Part shown: positions 1 through 13,100 of the stretch, one piece after another | Position numbering within the stretch: the stretch's first letter is position 1 | Layout: every line of letters starts with the position of its first letter | Assembly: GCA_032158295.1 (NCBI GenBank) | Contig: CM063249.1 | Coordinates: 13,000,078 to 13,064,077 of the forward strand | Length of the DNA stretch: 64,000 nucleotides | Direction of reading: 5' to 3' | Source of the DNA: Pycnopodia helianthoides | Lineage: Eukaryota > Echinodermata > Asteroidea > Forcipulatida > Asteriidae | Translations under genes and position numbers: made by a program | Notes under the pieces: generated by a model | Told to the model about the DNA's origin: nothing | The model's database searches: none | The model's input: only the letters and a program-made list of their open reading frames with translations

Positions 1-1188
1 CAAGGCCAAGACTGGGGCAACAGAGGCCATGGCCTCTGTGTAACTCCAGGCCTGTGCAATCCCACGAGTTGATTTTTGACATCATACATTTGCGAAAGAA
101 AACGGTCTTTCAAAGATGACGATTTTGAAATTTGAGGGATGTGACACGCAAGCCTCCCTTCCTTGCATCCGGATGCTCATTGGCATGCAAACGTAAAGGA
201 TGTTGTTGTTTAGATTGAAAAAAAGGAATGGAGAATTTCTGCGAAATAAATGGATACCGTGTACAATTTGTCTTGAGTTGGATGGAGACCCTTAAAATGC
301 ATGTATCTATTGTGGACAAAGTGTGCCTATGGCAGTGGAATCTCAGGAATTTAAAGAAAGTTCACAGTAAGACACGGTATTTAACTGCTCCTATATAAAG
401 TGTACATTATTACCGGAGGGCCTCTCCAACACGATAACCTGGTGTGAATAAATAACATTTTGATTGCCCCTCTCCCCCCCCCCCTCTATAAAATTGATTA
501 ATAATTGTTTTAATTCCGATTGTTTATTTTCGTTGTTTGTTAGTATTGATTTACAGCCAGTCTTGCTTGTCAGAAGGTAAATAGTTTGTGTGTATGAGTC
601 TCAAAAGTCGTCTTTGTTTGATATACAGAGTTCCACACTTTCTCAAAACGTCCTTTTTGAGAGAAAAAAAGACCCAAAAAGCTGCATTAGTATAAATAGC
701 TTGCGTACTTGTTCAAGCAAAAAACAACTTGGTAGCAGGTATGGTATAAAAAAGGGTATGGTTGGCACAATGGCTTCCAAATAAATTTATTAATAAATTC
801 TAACGTTCTATACCTATTGTTCACTCAGCTTCATGCACACAACAAGTATAGGTAGATGTGATACATGACAGCCCGTGTTTTCAAAGCCCCATCAGGGTCA
901 AAGCAGGCATGGAACTTTTCCTCGGATCAGCTGATTTCCTCTTCTTTTATTCTCAGTTTTACCATTCAAAAATGAAAAAATACTGTACAAAATCATTGAA
1001 AATTTGTAATTTCCTCTTTTTTGGTGAAGTTACAGTTGCATGCCTGGTCAAAGGTTGGCAGGCAGAAAGTGTGCACAGGGTCCGGAGAAGAAATCATAGC
1101 AGTAGCACTTGGTGCGGACGCTAGTGCATCCAGTAGTCCCATCCAGTGTTGTTTTCAAGTAATTTTGGGGGGTTGGAGAAGAAAAATT

Positions 1189-1261
1189 GACTAGAGTGGG
1201 ACTTGAACCTGCGACCTCCGGATTAACGTGCCGGCGCTCTACCAACTGAGCTATCTAGCCC
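1189..1261 (-). repeat. tRNA-like repeat (tRNA-derived), copy 1
   Basis: Read on the minus strand this has an acceptor-like GGGCTAG start, a D-arm block TAGCTCAGTTGGTAGAGC, an anticodon-like hairpin around ACGTTAA, and a T-arm block GGTTCAAGTCCC. It closes with CTAGTC, so a cloverleaf is possible. The residue before the anticodon is C rather than the usual T. A close copy with matching flanks lies at 23499-23570, which points to a dispersed tRNA-derived repeat rather than a unique tRNA gene. A functional tRNA cannot be excluded. Confidence 0.55.
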
Positions 1262-2351
1262 TATGTTGGCGGTCTCCCCATGTTTTGTTTGCAACACCTG
1301 ATGCTATGTGGAAGTTAAGGGGAAAAACTGTTTTAAAATAATCACATCATATGTAGATACTACTCAGTTTGAAGCCCATTAGGTAACGTGCTGCACCCGT
1401 TGGCTCTTCTTGTAAACAATGTGACATCAAACTAATCAAACTTTTTTGTTTTAGTGCTACAAATTCATATTCCAACAGACCCTTGCATATGAAGTCTTAA
1501 AAACAGCGCCCTCGTTGAAGGAATTTTCGCTGAGAGTTTTGTTTTGCGCATACTCCCGTGCATGTATCTGTTCTCAGCGATGGCATCGTTTGCGAGGGGT
1601 ATGTAGATGTCTATCTAGAATCCCGGTCATAACTCGTTCGGCCCCCCGGCTCCTGATCAATGTTGACTCTCTCTGCGCTCCAGCTTGGGTGGTTACTATT
1701 ATTATTGTACTCGTTTTTATGGTATATTCGGCCAAGATTTCAACTAACATGCAGCGATACAATAATGTAATATTTGTTACTGCTCTGTTACTTATGATGT
1801 AATGGAACAGCAAACAGAAAGGCAAGAACAACTATTGGAATCAGATGGCAAGACAAACTCGTCCTAAAATGGCCAGGATTATTAAAAGTGAACCGAACCA
1901 CTGTGACTCGAAAGGCTATTAGTCTAATCTTAAAATGGGAGAAGAATCCTAAACAAATAAATCTAAAATTATAACAACAATCAGCAGTGGAAGGGGGGGG
2001 GGAGAGTAACATTTATTGTCGGGTGGCCCAAGCATTTTGGCCGCAATTGTAGTCCAACAAATGTGTTTTTTTGTTTTCCCATTCAAATGAATGTAACCAA
2101 ACCAAGAAGATCAAAATAGTCTGACCCTGTGTTGGTGTGATGCAAATTGATATCCGTTGTCATTATTGGCAAAGGCGTTAGCAGCATCAAATGGATGCAC
2201 TTGGGAAGAAATATATCTTGTACTAATGCAAACAAATAATTGGTTTCACACAACGCCGTTGTTGTATTTTTGTGCCATTGGATTTTGTGCATGCATCCAG
2301 GATGTCCGTTAAGCAAGATACAACCCTGTTACACTGACAGAGCAAACTGTG

Positions 2352-2907
2352 CTGGGCTCGATTTCACAAAGCATTTCAGAAGTCAAGTCTGTCCCGAGCC
2401 AATACAACTCATCAGGCCAGTGTTTATATCTGGTTTCATTGGCTTTATTTCTATTCCCCTGTACTCCTGGGTGGAGAGAAGCAATTATGATAAAGTGCCC
2501 TGCTCAAGGACACAAGTGTTGCGACTGACCAGGCCAGGATTCGAGTCCAGCACCATAGACTGCTCGGCCACAACACCCCACAAAGCACTTGCGATTAATC
2601 TTAAAGATCAGTTGTCAATAATGCCATAGTGATTTTGTATTGTGACATCACAGTTTGCTTAGCAATTAAGATTGTTAAGATTGTTGCATCATTTTGTTGT
2701 GCTTTGCTCCTTTTTGTGCTTAGGCAGCTCTATGAAATTTGGTCCAGGACCAAATTTCATGATTCTGCTTACTGCGGAATTCTGCGCTTACAGCCCATAG
2801 AATCTCCTGCTTTACATGGTGCCATTATAAGCAAAGAATTCTGTGGTAAGCAGGGCCGTGTAATCGGGCCCAGGTCGTTGTCAACGCTTTGTGAAATTGG
2901 CCCCCAG
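2352..2907. mobile_element. Composite of nested short-element fragments
   Basis: The left edge reads GCTGGGCTCGATTTCACAAA and the right edge is its imperfect reverse complement (TTTGTGAAATTGGCCCCC). This matches the CTGGGCTCGA-ended family seen at 21271-21793. Inside is a reversed fragment of a SINE body (about 2455-2545) and a fragment of the family related to 59703-59989 (about 2715-2860). Confidence 0.45.
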
Positions 2908-3365
2908 GAAGCTCCAAAATGTCAAAGTCTACAAGAATAAAGGTTGACTTCTCAAGCAATTGAACAACCAATTATTGTGCTATGTCAGGGCATTTCAGAC
3001 CCAGGGATATTAAGGGATTGTCTGTTCTAATCGTTGTTTCATAATTTGTAAGTAGTAAGATTGAGAGTTACTAGCTTTTGTAAAAAAAAAATAACAATAA
3101 CAAAAACATAATACGTTTAAATTTACCAGTAATAAACACTTTTTTAAAGAAGGTTTAAAGGATTACGAACAAATATAGACGACAAAAAATATTAGATTGT
3201 TTTGTTTTTATTATGTTAAATTTTAGAATCAGTATGAGTTAATTCCACTGCCCAGATACATGGTTATTGTTTCATGGCAGTGTTACGGACGCATTTCAAT
3301 TGAAGAAGTGATCGCAGAGGGTGAAGTGTTTGTCAGATGAATCCATAACCTTTGTCAACTTTCTC

Positions 3366-3850
3366 TATAGACCATGTAGCCGGTGACATCACTCGTTTAC
3401 AAAAGAGCCACAGAGCCTGGACTTCCTGCAGGCATAATTTGTACACGAGCCCAATGGAAGAATTAGACCCCTTGCATTGGCCGCCATCTTTGATGAAACG
3501 TGCACGCGTGAAAGGCTATCATTGGCTGCAAGATGTTCACGCTCGCACGCTTCCATTGTTTTTCATCAAAGATGGTGGTCAATGACGTTATGTGCAATCC
3601 ATCTATACATAAAATCTTATATTTTATTGAGATTTCGCTGTCTGATTTTTACCCAATTTTTGATGTGAAGAAAGTTGGCACATTGCAAAACTTGTTCGAG
3701 CTGTTGTTTTTATAACTCTTGAATTTATGTAGAAATTATGACACGAAAAGTGAAGTTTCCCATTTGACCCTTGTTCTATCTTGCCTGCCAAGAAATGACC
3801 TGGAATGTACGAGGTCACTCTTTTTGTTAACATGAGTTACATGGTCTATA
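3366..3850. mobile_element. MITE-like element with TATAGACCATGTA ends
   Basis: The ends TATAGACCATGTA and TACATGGTCTATA are inverted repeats. The interior contains another short element (3465-3607), so this is a nested pair. No coding capacity is evident. TA at both edges would fit a TA target duplication. Confidence 0.6.
3465..3607. mobile_element. Short inverted-repeat element (GCCGCCATCTTTGATG family), nested copy
   Basis: The arms GGCCGCCATCTTTGATGAA and TTCATCAAAGATGGTGG face each other, and the unit ends in CAATCCATCTATA. Related copies lie at 18824-19000, 22158-22324, 30434-30584 and 54291-54424. Its position inside the 3366-3850 element shows that it inserted later. Confidence 0.65.
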
Positions 3851-4369
3851 ATGCACTCCAGCAGAGATCCATCCACCTTCCCCCTTCACTTGCTTTCATC
3901 GCAATCACAGATCATGAATAGACTTTAATGTGTGTACCTTGTCTTTTGGTCAGAATTGGTTGGAAGACCTAATTTTGACGCTGTCCAAGTATTCACATGT
4001 TTGTACAGTCCCCCAAAGAACATTTCCAGGCATGTGATTTATCAGGGTTTTTCCCGACTTCAGGATTTTTCAATGGTCTCCCTGGACCTTCAGATTTTCT
4101 TGAAAGAGGTGAAATTGCCACCACAGAGATGAAAGCTTTGGCCCTTGTTGTGACCAAACCTTCAGATGTCTATTTGAAATGATGTAGAGAGCCTGTAAAC
4201 CTCTACAATTTAACATCTTGCAATTCTTACCTCTACACAATTAGGGAACTTTAATCCAGTTTTCAGGATGTTTCGTGTTCATACAATTTCATCCCTGCAT
4301 TTCTCATTACTTTTTGAGAAATACTGCTCGCTGAATGCTTGCAGAAAGCACTAATGGAAGATTCATTAC

Positions 4370-4550
4370 TCCTTGTGCCCACTTGCCCACCCACGGCGGG
4401 TGACTTCAATCCTCCACTCATCACACCAACATGTTTGAACTTGGATAAGATTGGTATGCCAGGCCCAGTGATAAGCAATTGTTGTTTGGGCCTACAGTCC
4501 TCAATCCTCCGCAATTAGACAACTTCCTGAAGAAGATTTTGGCGGGTTAG
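4370..4550. repeat. Dispersed repeat, copy 1
   Basis: This segment has blocks in common with 33670-33880: GTGCCCACTTGCCCAC-like start, GATAAGATTGGTATGCC, AGTGATAAGCAATTGTT and CAATCCTCCGCA-like end. The two copies are diverged but collinear. No ends or coding capacity were recognised. Confidence 0.5.
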
Positions 4551-5095
4551 GGTTTGAATGATTATAATTTATTCTGTACAAAAATGACAACAGAACGTTG
4601 TAAGGTGTTTATAAATCCTCCACAGCTTTCTTGAAATGAAACGGACAGTTGATTGGAGTGAATGTACCCTTTAAAGACCTATCCTTTTAGCTGAGGATTT
4701 TATGGAAACATCTACAGCTATTCGACCTGAAGTGATCTTCGCCTGCGGAGATGATTTATTTACCCGTTCTTGTAAAATCATAATTGAGAGATGTATAATT
4801 AAAAGGTTGTTTTGACACAAAATATCTAACAGTTCATCGTCTTTTACTCTCGTCTCATGTGTCTTGCCAGAGTGGACATCAAAAGCTTGATAAACGATTC
4901 AGATCCCCCCCACCCCTCCATCAGTGTTGACTATTTTTGTGAACAGTCCATGACAGCCATGACCCCTTATAAACAATGCCATATACATGATTAGTTTATG
5001 TGGTAGTACGTTACTATAATTCTGAAATTCATACCGGAAGTGAGTCAATTTTTAATTTTTTTTTTCTCAACTTTAAATTATTTGTTTTGTAATCA

Positions 5096-5400
5096 TGAGT
5101 ACTGGGTTTTGTGGAAAGTGAAGTACTATCAAGTAGAATATCTATCCACATTTTTTTGTTTCAGGAGTACTGGAACTCGGGGATAGTGAGTACTACTATC
5201 AGTGAATATCTACCACATTTTTGTTATAGAGTAGAATTCGTGATAGTGAAGTACTACTATCAAGTAGAATATCTATCCACATTTTTTTGTTATCAGAGTA
5301 CTGAATTCTGGATAGTGAGTCTATATAAGTGATATATACATTTTTTTGTATCAGTATGGTTTCGTGACAGTGACTACCGTTAAGTAGAATATCTATCTAC
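5096..5400. repeat. Tandem array of about 66-70 bp units (4-5 copies)
   Basis: The phrases AAGTAGAATATCTATCCACA, TTTTTTTGTTTCAG and GTACTGGAACTCGGGGATAGTGA recur at a spacing near 66-70 bp. The copies are degenerate. The array lies just beyond the 3' end of the acidic-protein gene. Confidence 0.7.
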
Positions 5401-5486
5401 ACCCAACGCAGGGCAGCTGACCTCTGCATGAATTATGATGCACTTTATAGGTAACTGTAATCTCTTAAGGAGACCGTCAAAGACAG

Positions 5487-7132
5487 TCAAGAGCAGTCAC
5501 ATGTAGCTACTGATCCAGTCCATTTGCTCCTTGCCTCCATGGTGTCCGTCTTGGTTTCCACACTGGTGTCGTCACCGGGGTGCACACGGCTTGACTTCCT
5601 ACGACCGACTGACAGCACGCTGCTGAGCTTCCTGATGACTGCCGACAACATACTGCCCGACCTGTGGCTGGAGCTGGACTTCGATTTACTCGGGGAAGAA
5701 TGGGAGGACACTTCTTTCAGTGGAGGAGAACGGAAGCCGGATTCTCGATCAACGGAGTCCTGATGTGATTGCTCTATTAAGTCGGGCACAGGGGCTGCAT
5801 CCTCCACCATGGATCGTGTAGCTGCAGCCCCTAAAGTGGAATCGTCGGAGGTGCCAATGTAAAAGGATTCCGGAACACAATTTGGCAGTGGGCTCTGTGC
5901 TCCGATTTCATCGAAGCTGCTCGACGAGCTGACCAAATCATCACCTCCGCTGATTGATGAGGAAGAGACAGTGTTGAACTGCGAGGCTGGGGATGAGCAG
6001 GGACTCCTCTCTCGTTCAGGCCGTATCTGACCGTGCTGGATATCTTCACTGTTGGCCTTCATGGCCTTTTCTCACCATCGTTAAGTTTATTACCCATTTG
6101 CCTGTTCCTCGTCATTGGCTCGTTTCCCATTACTAGTCGGTTCTCTGTTGTTTGCCTGTTCCCCATCATCAGCGGCTGTCTATTCTCTTCACTATTGTTC
6201 TGTTTTCCATTATTAGTTGGTTCCTTACTGTTGGTTTGGTCCCCTCTGCGTGCCTCTTCCTTAGCGGTCGATTCCCTACTATTGACCTGTTCTTCAATGC
6301 TCTGCTCCCCACTGTTGATATTTTCCTCATCAATGGCCAAGCTTTCCTCAGTGTTTGTCGGCTCCCCTTTGTTTGCCGTTCAAAACCACTGTCTGGTTCA
6401 AGTTCTCCACTATCAGCTGGTTGTCCACTATCAGCCTGCTCTACTTTGTTGACTAGTGTCAAACCATCAATCTGGCCCTCACTGCTGGGCTGGTTCCTCG
6501 CTGTTAGACTGTCCACTACTTCTGACAAGATCCTCAGTACTGCCCAGCTGTCCATTGCAGTCCTGTTCTCTGGTGTTTACCCCCTCACCACTGTTAACTT
6601 CACAAGGGCCATTGGTCAAAACTCCCTCTGGTGTTTGAATGCTTCCGTTCATCATGCCGTCTGATACAGGGAGGTCCCCAATGTTGCCTTCTTCAGAATG
6701 TGATCCTCTCCCATCATTTTCAAACGTACGGGCTTCTCTTTGATCATTCAAGACCAAAGGCCCTGCCTCAGGTGATGCAATGCCTTCTTAAAGACCTGGG
6801 TTTCATCCTGCCTAGCCTGCTTATTATCTGGTGAGGCATCATCACTCTGATCATCTGCTTCATCAACAGAAGCTTCCATAGCCTCATTTTCCCCATCACC
6901 ATCTTCAAGGACACCATTGGTCTTACTTTCAGCCTCAATTGTCTTTTGTTCACAAGCCAGATCACTTTGGCAGTTTTCAATTAATTTGGGCGGTTTTTCA
7001 GTGTCTGTCTGAGCACTCTGCTGCCTGCCTCTCTTCTTCAGTGACTGCTGCATTTGAAACACCAGTAAGATGTACACCATTTGGTACTTCTTCGTCTTGC
7101 TCGGAAACTGGCTCTTCAATGGTGTGACAAGC
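5487..7132 (-). CDS. Acidic-protein gene, exon 12 (C-terminus, frame-broken)
   Basis: The acceptor ATCTGCTGTCAG precedes ACHTIEEPVSEQDEEVP. Acidic segments continue in changing frames: GVLEDGDGENEAMEASVDEA, GRGSHSEEGNIGDL, EQADSGQPADSGELEPDSG and INSGEQSIEEQVNSRES. A final 191-codon open stretch reads SSSFDEIGAQSPLPN and SMLSAVIRKLSSVLSVGRR and stops at 5487. About five shifts are needed. No close AATAAA was seen just past the stop. Confidence 0.6.
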
Positions 7133-10100
7133 CTGACAGCAGATAAAATTAATGTGAACATTGCATGATTAATGTTAGTATTGGCGATAACCGATAGTAA
7201 TCTTAGTAGTAACTAAAATTACAATCAAAACAATGACATTGCAGAGTTGTTTCAACAATGCTTTTTTTTGTATTTCCATCACAGATATCAATTTTAAAAT
7301 GTTGGTCCACTGGTAAATATTCAGATATGGTCGGGATGACCTTCTGGAAGATATTGCTAGGGTTTTCTGGTTGTGGATGTCAGTGTCGGTTTCCATCTCT
7401 TGTCAGTGTGTTTGTCCATGGTTGTCCATGGTCTGTCAAAGAAGTTCTCCGCTATTATCACACGTTAGAATGCCCGTCCCAAAATGTTCAAGTATCATAC
7501 TTCTAATTCGGCTCCGTCAGGCTTGATTGAATTCACAGTTCATTCAATCAACTCACATTTATTGCAATACTTCATAAAATTCCTAAACAATACATAACCA
7601 CCTAAAAGTTTAATTTAAGAAGTAACCATCAATGCAATTTCTTTTGTACAATAATATTATATTAAAGGGGCTGTGTCGTCATGATTGAAGCTATTCCTGT
7701 GGCTGTACATGGACTTATAAACTCTCACCAAGTTCCCAGGGGGCGGCACGCCCGTGCAGGAACTTGGTGAGAGTTTATAAGTCCATGTACAGCCACAGGA
7801 ATGCTTTAATCATGACGACACAGCCCTTTAAGTAAATGTGAAAAGAGAACCATTTTTTGCTGATTCTATCATTCTTTGTATGGCAATCTTCTTTGTCTCT
7901 CACCTTTAATAGTCTCCGTTTCGGCAGGTAACACACTCCCTCAGCCTCATCAATCGTCACAAGTTCCTCTTCGAATGATGAGCGGTCACATCTTCCTGAT
8001 CTGCATCTAAGATGCTGTAGTACTCGTCCATCTTATCCGAAGAGTGCTCGGAATGTTTAGAGTGCTTGGACAGCTCCCTGACCAACGTGTCCTTCAGGCA
8101 TTTGGCCGAGCCTTGACAGAAGGTCATGTCGGGACGAAAGATGTTGCGAAAGGAATTGCGACTGCCGGTGGAGTAGGACGATGGCACCTTGTGGTGCCGA
8201 TCAGGCTTCATGGAGATGGCCGAGAGGTTGGAATCAATAAGATCCTCACTGACATTGATGAGATTGTTGTGGTAGACAGGGACGATGCTGCTGTAGTGAT
8301 GGTGACTGCTCTCCTTCGCTGTTACCTCGTCGTCATGTGCAGCCGGAGGCTTGTCATCCGTCGGTATGCTCGTAGCTGAGATTTTGTGCTCAGGTTTGGT
8401 GTGGTCGTGAGAGTCGACATCGTGGTGGATAAGCCTTCCCGAGCTGTCCGCCTTGAGCGAGTCTGCGGATAACACTGCGGCTGTGACGTTGATGGAAACT
8501 TTCGACAAGGCAGAGGAGGTTGCGGAATGGTGCCTCGCAGGCATGACAGCTCCTTCGAAGACCTTCTGTGGTTTTCCGTTTCCTTCATGACCTCTTTCAG
8601 GTCTGTCGCAAACGCCCCGCTCAGGCACCCTTTCAGGGAGGTGACGCTCGTCTCCTCGGCAATGATCTCATTCTCAACAACTCCAATGATGTCACCACCT
8701 TCTTCTTCACTTTCACTGCTGCTACTGCTGCTGCAACTGCTGGTGCTACACTCACTCTCCGTCTGCTTCTTGTCCTCCTCATCGCCATCTTGTTCACTTC
8801 AGGAAGGTGTTCTTGGTTATGGTGTTGCTCTTCGTGGTGATGATGCTCATGGTGGTGGTTGTGATGATGTTGATGCAGTTCCTGCTCCACCTCCTCAAAG
8901 ATGTCCATCACGTTCGCCAGTAGGATGCTGTCACTCTCCATTTTCCCAATATTTCCTCCTCTTCGGTTCCCGTTTGGTATCCTCTCCTCGATTGTCAAGA
9001 TCTATCTTGTCCCTGAGACGCTCTTCCTTGTGAGTACCCTCCATCTTGATGTCAACTTGACTGTCCACTTTTTCAGTACAGCTATTGTTATCTTGCTGCC
9101 GATGTCACTTGCAAAACCTTCCAAAACTGTTGCCACGATATTGTGAGCTTTCTCTTCATGTTCAAGTTCCTGTCCACACACACACACACAAACAATTTTA
9201 TCTACATTGTTATGTATTAGGAAATTTGATTATGAATGAAATACTAATAACCTATTATTCACGTCTAGTATTTTCGTTTTCGTTTTGTCACAACTACTTT
9301 GTGGATGAACAATCATGGGTAGATACACAATCAAATCAGGGACCTATAACAAAAGGGAACAATAGAGTCCCCGGTTGGGTAAATCCATGTACAAATCCAA
9401 TGGGAGAGCTGTTTCCCCAAAAATAAGTACAAACAAAAGAGGGACAATAGGAGGTCCCCGATTGCGGAGAGGGAGTCTCAAACGGTTTGCTTACATTGTT
9501 TTTCTCTCGCTCAGAAGTAGCTCCCCTCATGCCTTGATGCTCCATGACTTCGTCGGACACTCAGCAGGAAGTATCTCCATTGAACCGCTGAGCTCCACTG
9601 ATTGATCGGTTGAGTTCAATGGTTTGCTCACAGCATCCTCATCTGGTGGACCAACTTTTGAACTTTCAGTTGTTTTTCGTTGTCGTCCACTTCTCCGGAG
9701 TCCATCAACATTACATTGCGTCCTTCATCAAACTGGCTTTTCGAGGCTTTCCTCACTATTGTGTTCCTCTCTAATTTTTCTCGCACTTGACTCATTTTTC
9801 TCTTCGTTTTTTTCTTGCTGAGTATTCTCGTTGCCTTTCTCTGTTACTTGTTCAATTTCCTCACTGATTTCCCCGTCCTCTTCAAAATCACTGGCTTGCT
9901 CCCTTCATTGAGATTCGTGTCGGACTCATTTTCCCAGAAATCGGTATCGCTCCACGAGTCATCCTCTGCCGTCGAGTAGTCCTCTCGGCCGCATCTTTCC
10001 CACTCTCATCATCGTCCGAACCCGGTTCTTCCCTCTCAGTGTCAGACCCTTCAGTACCCTGGATTAGTTTCTCCTCGGGACGGAGCCAGATGAGTACTAC

Positions 10101-13100
10101 CTCCAGATGACGATGACTTTGTACCAATCGACGAGCGTGCATCCGTGTCTTCTGAAGACGAATGTGGGCTTTTATCCGACTCCTCCTCCACATCATCGTG
10201 ATCCCTCTCTGGCCACGCCTTCACTGCCACACCCTTCACCCTTCCCCGGTCTCTCTCTTGCGTCTTCGTGTTATCCTCCTCCTCGTCACTCCCATCTGCC
10301 AAGTAGACATCTTGCATGATCGAGACGGGCCCCGTTTGCTCCTCGGCCCGGCACTCTGGCGACTGCCGGTAGTCCAGTGACGTCACCGAGAGCACATGCT
10401 CCGTTATGGATATGACCGGCTTTTCTCTTACCGGGGGAGTGAAGACAAAGCTCTCATCGCTTGACGAAATCAAGTCACGTGATGTTGAGTGAAGCAGACC
10501 CAGAAGCTAGAGATAATATAGGTTAAAGATGATAATTTTGGACATAGAAGTGTGAAGAACAAAGGAAACTTTATTTGACTCAAACGGCATAAGCAATATG
10601 CCAATGGATTATAGTTTCCATTAAAAGACTAACTTTCATTGTCGGCTGTCGAGGCATTTTTTTTTCTTCTGTGGGATCCCTTTCCTGAACAGTATTTGTC
10701 GAATCGTCATCAATTGTTTCCCTATGTATTCATAGGCATACATGTATCGAGAACAAGGCTGACAAGAAAAACTAGTGTGGTCACTATCACTGATGTCCGA
10801 TTAGTGCTGTATGCTTGTTTAGGGAACCCGACAAAAATTAGCATCTATACGTCCAACAGGAGTTTATTATACCTTGCCGAATACGGGGCAGCTGGTATCC
10901 CCCAATGTTCACACACTTTAACACACTAATTTCCTCTTGTGCAGAAGTACCCCCTAAAATCCTCTAAAGAACTCCTGAGCCTAGCACAAAAAGAAAACAG
11001 ACCAGGTGGGGGTACACCATGCCCTATATTGAGCACAAAAAATGGGAGTTCTGAGGAATTTTGTTTTCCTCAAGTATAATTGGTAAAAAATTTTACACCT
11101 GAAATTAATCGGTTCTCACTTTGGAGGTTGAAGTGTTTGCAGCCTCAGCAGTGACGTCACGATGACGTCCTGACGGCGTCTTCTTCTCCCCAGTGAGTCT
11201 TGCACCAAGCTGTTCTTCGTGATCTTGAAGTTTCCCATTCAACACTTTGGTCGTGTGTCTGTAAATAGCTGTCACCAAGAGAAAGTTTGAAATAACCTTT
11301 AAACCCTATAACTGTTCTTTGTTTAAGCTTTTAATTCAAAAACATTGTGGGGTAAATCTGGCATTTCTCCACGTGTGTCGTCCACGGCAGCTTACCCATT
11401 TGTCGTCGGTGCCGGCGGTTGTATTTCTCTCTGATCTTGGATAGTCTCTTGTCGAGTCGTCTGGCGATTATTGCTTCTCTCTCGGCAACAAGTTTGGCCC
11501 TGGCATCCCTGATACCCTCAAAGACGGCTTGAGTAGAGAGATTTCGGGAAAGAAGAGAAAGACTATATTAAGATAAATTTTCCCCTGGCAACTTTACGAA
11601 GAGCGGTGACTGCATTTTCTCAATTATCTCGCCATCTCTTGAAACTGAGAAACTTTCAAAGTGTGGGTGATGAACAAAATTGATAAGAATCAAGCCTTCC
11701 TGTAAAACAGCGATGCTGAACGTCTTGAACCTTCATCTTTGATTGCTCTGATTCAGGGGAGGGTGGATTGGGCGGGTGGGGTTAAAGAATGAGACGGTGT
11801 AGAAGGTGTGTGCCTAAGAGGAACAGCCAAACCCCGACCTTTATCTAATCATGCCATGCCCTTCTTGATCAGCTATCCCCAAAAACTTGCCAGCGATAGT
11901 AGATTCAATTCTCTCTCTCTCTTTTTTTTAAAGTGACTGGTTATTTTTTTCTGTTTATGTATTCAGCCTCGTTTTGGTGACATTGAGTTAAGTGAAAGAA
12001 AAGGAAGATTGCTGTTGTTTATATTTCTCTCTCTTAGAAACCATCCGGGATATTAGAGGTCTCCGAGATGGGGCCGGGAGGAACCTCCAAATAATGCATA
12101 GTAGGGGACTAGTTCTCTCCACGTCCACCCTCTTGACGATCCATCCTATATAGTAAAGTGTATCCGTTAGTGTCTTCTGTTAACTCACGTGGGCTACCTT
12201 GTTGCTTTGCTCGGTGGGCCTCCGCCATCCTCCTTCGCATGACTTTGACCTTTTCTGCCTTAGTCTCCTCCTCGTGTCGTTGGTCAGCTTCATGGCCCTG
12301 CTGGAGCTCGTGCAAGTTCTCTCGTCTTTCCCATTGCTCCTCTAGCTGAGGCAATTCACAGAATTGTTTGGTTTTGTCAATCTGAAGTCGGCTTTGAAGC
12401 TCTTCATGATGGTGAAATTTAAAACTGAGGTCTGTGGTTGCATATTTGCCTAATTGCTTGTGCTTTTGTATTCTTACCATAAATCTTATACTGAAATGAC
12501 ACTATAACAAAATAATGCACGATCGCCATAGAGAAAACAAAGGAAACATTTCTTCTAATAGCGAAGTTGTTTATAAATGCTCTTTTGCATAACTTTTACC
12601 GAAACAGCGTTAACAAATAATGAATGATCATGCACTTTAAAAGAAAAAAAATACGATGAAACAGTGCGAAACAAATTTAGAATTGGGAAAAATAGATGGA
12701 CGTTAATTGTCAAGTTTGACGAGAAAAAAAGACCCAAGCAAACATTTCATGAACATAAAAGTATCAGAAGAGTAAAAACTTAATGTTTCACTCAGTATAA
12801 GGTGTCTTCTCTTGACCATTATTTTTACCTTCATTTCTCGTTTGGCCTTCTTGATGAGTTTCCTTCGTTCAAGTTCCTTTTCTCGTTCCATCTCCTCATC
12901 AAGACGTTTCTTCAGCTGCAGAAATTGTCTCTCATGGGCCTGGGTCTTGAGAAACAAACAACAGAGGAAAAAAGGAAGAAAGAAAGAAAGCACAACGATG
13001 AGAGAAATAACTCGGTTTTTTGTCAACTTTCCGTTTTGTGGGGGAGAGATGGGCGGCAAAACAGTTGTAAATTGTCATTATGTATAAAGACATTTTTACA

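Larger units (their letters stand above)
1..5486. other. Gene-free flank downstream of the acidic-protein gene
   Basis: I see no convincing coding exon here on either strand. The short open frames lack splice-site support and overlap repeats. Recognisable contents are a tRNA-like repeat near 1190-1261, a composite of element fragments at 2352-2907, a TATAGA-ended element at 3366-3850, a dispersed repeat at 4370-4550 and a tandem array at 5096-5400. Poly-C runs occur near 472-484. The first 57 bases share a gcc-rich vocabulary with the repeats near 29440-29815. Confidence 0.6.

Noticed and set aside
1048..1261. A genuine tRNA gene
   Set aside because: The cloverleaf is plausible, but a near-identical copy with the same flanks at 23499-23570 indicates a dispersed tRNA-derived repeat, and the residue before the anticodon is not T.
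5524..9033. Plus-strand open stretches overlapping the acidic-protein exons
   Set aside because: They are Leu/Cys/Ser-rich mirror images of minus-strand acidic coding sequence, without splice or domain support.
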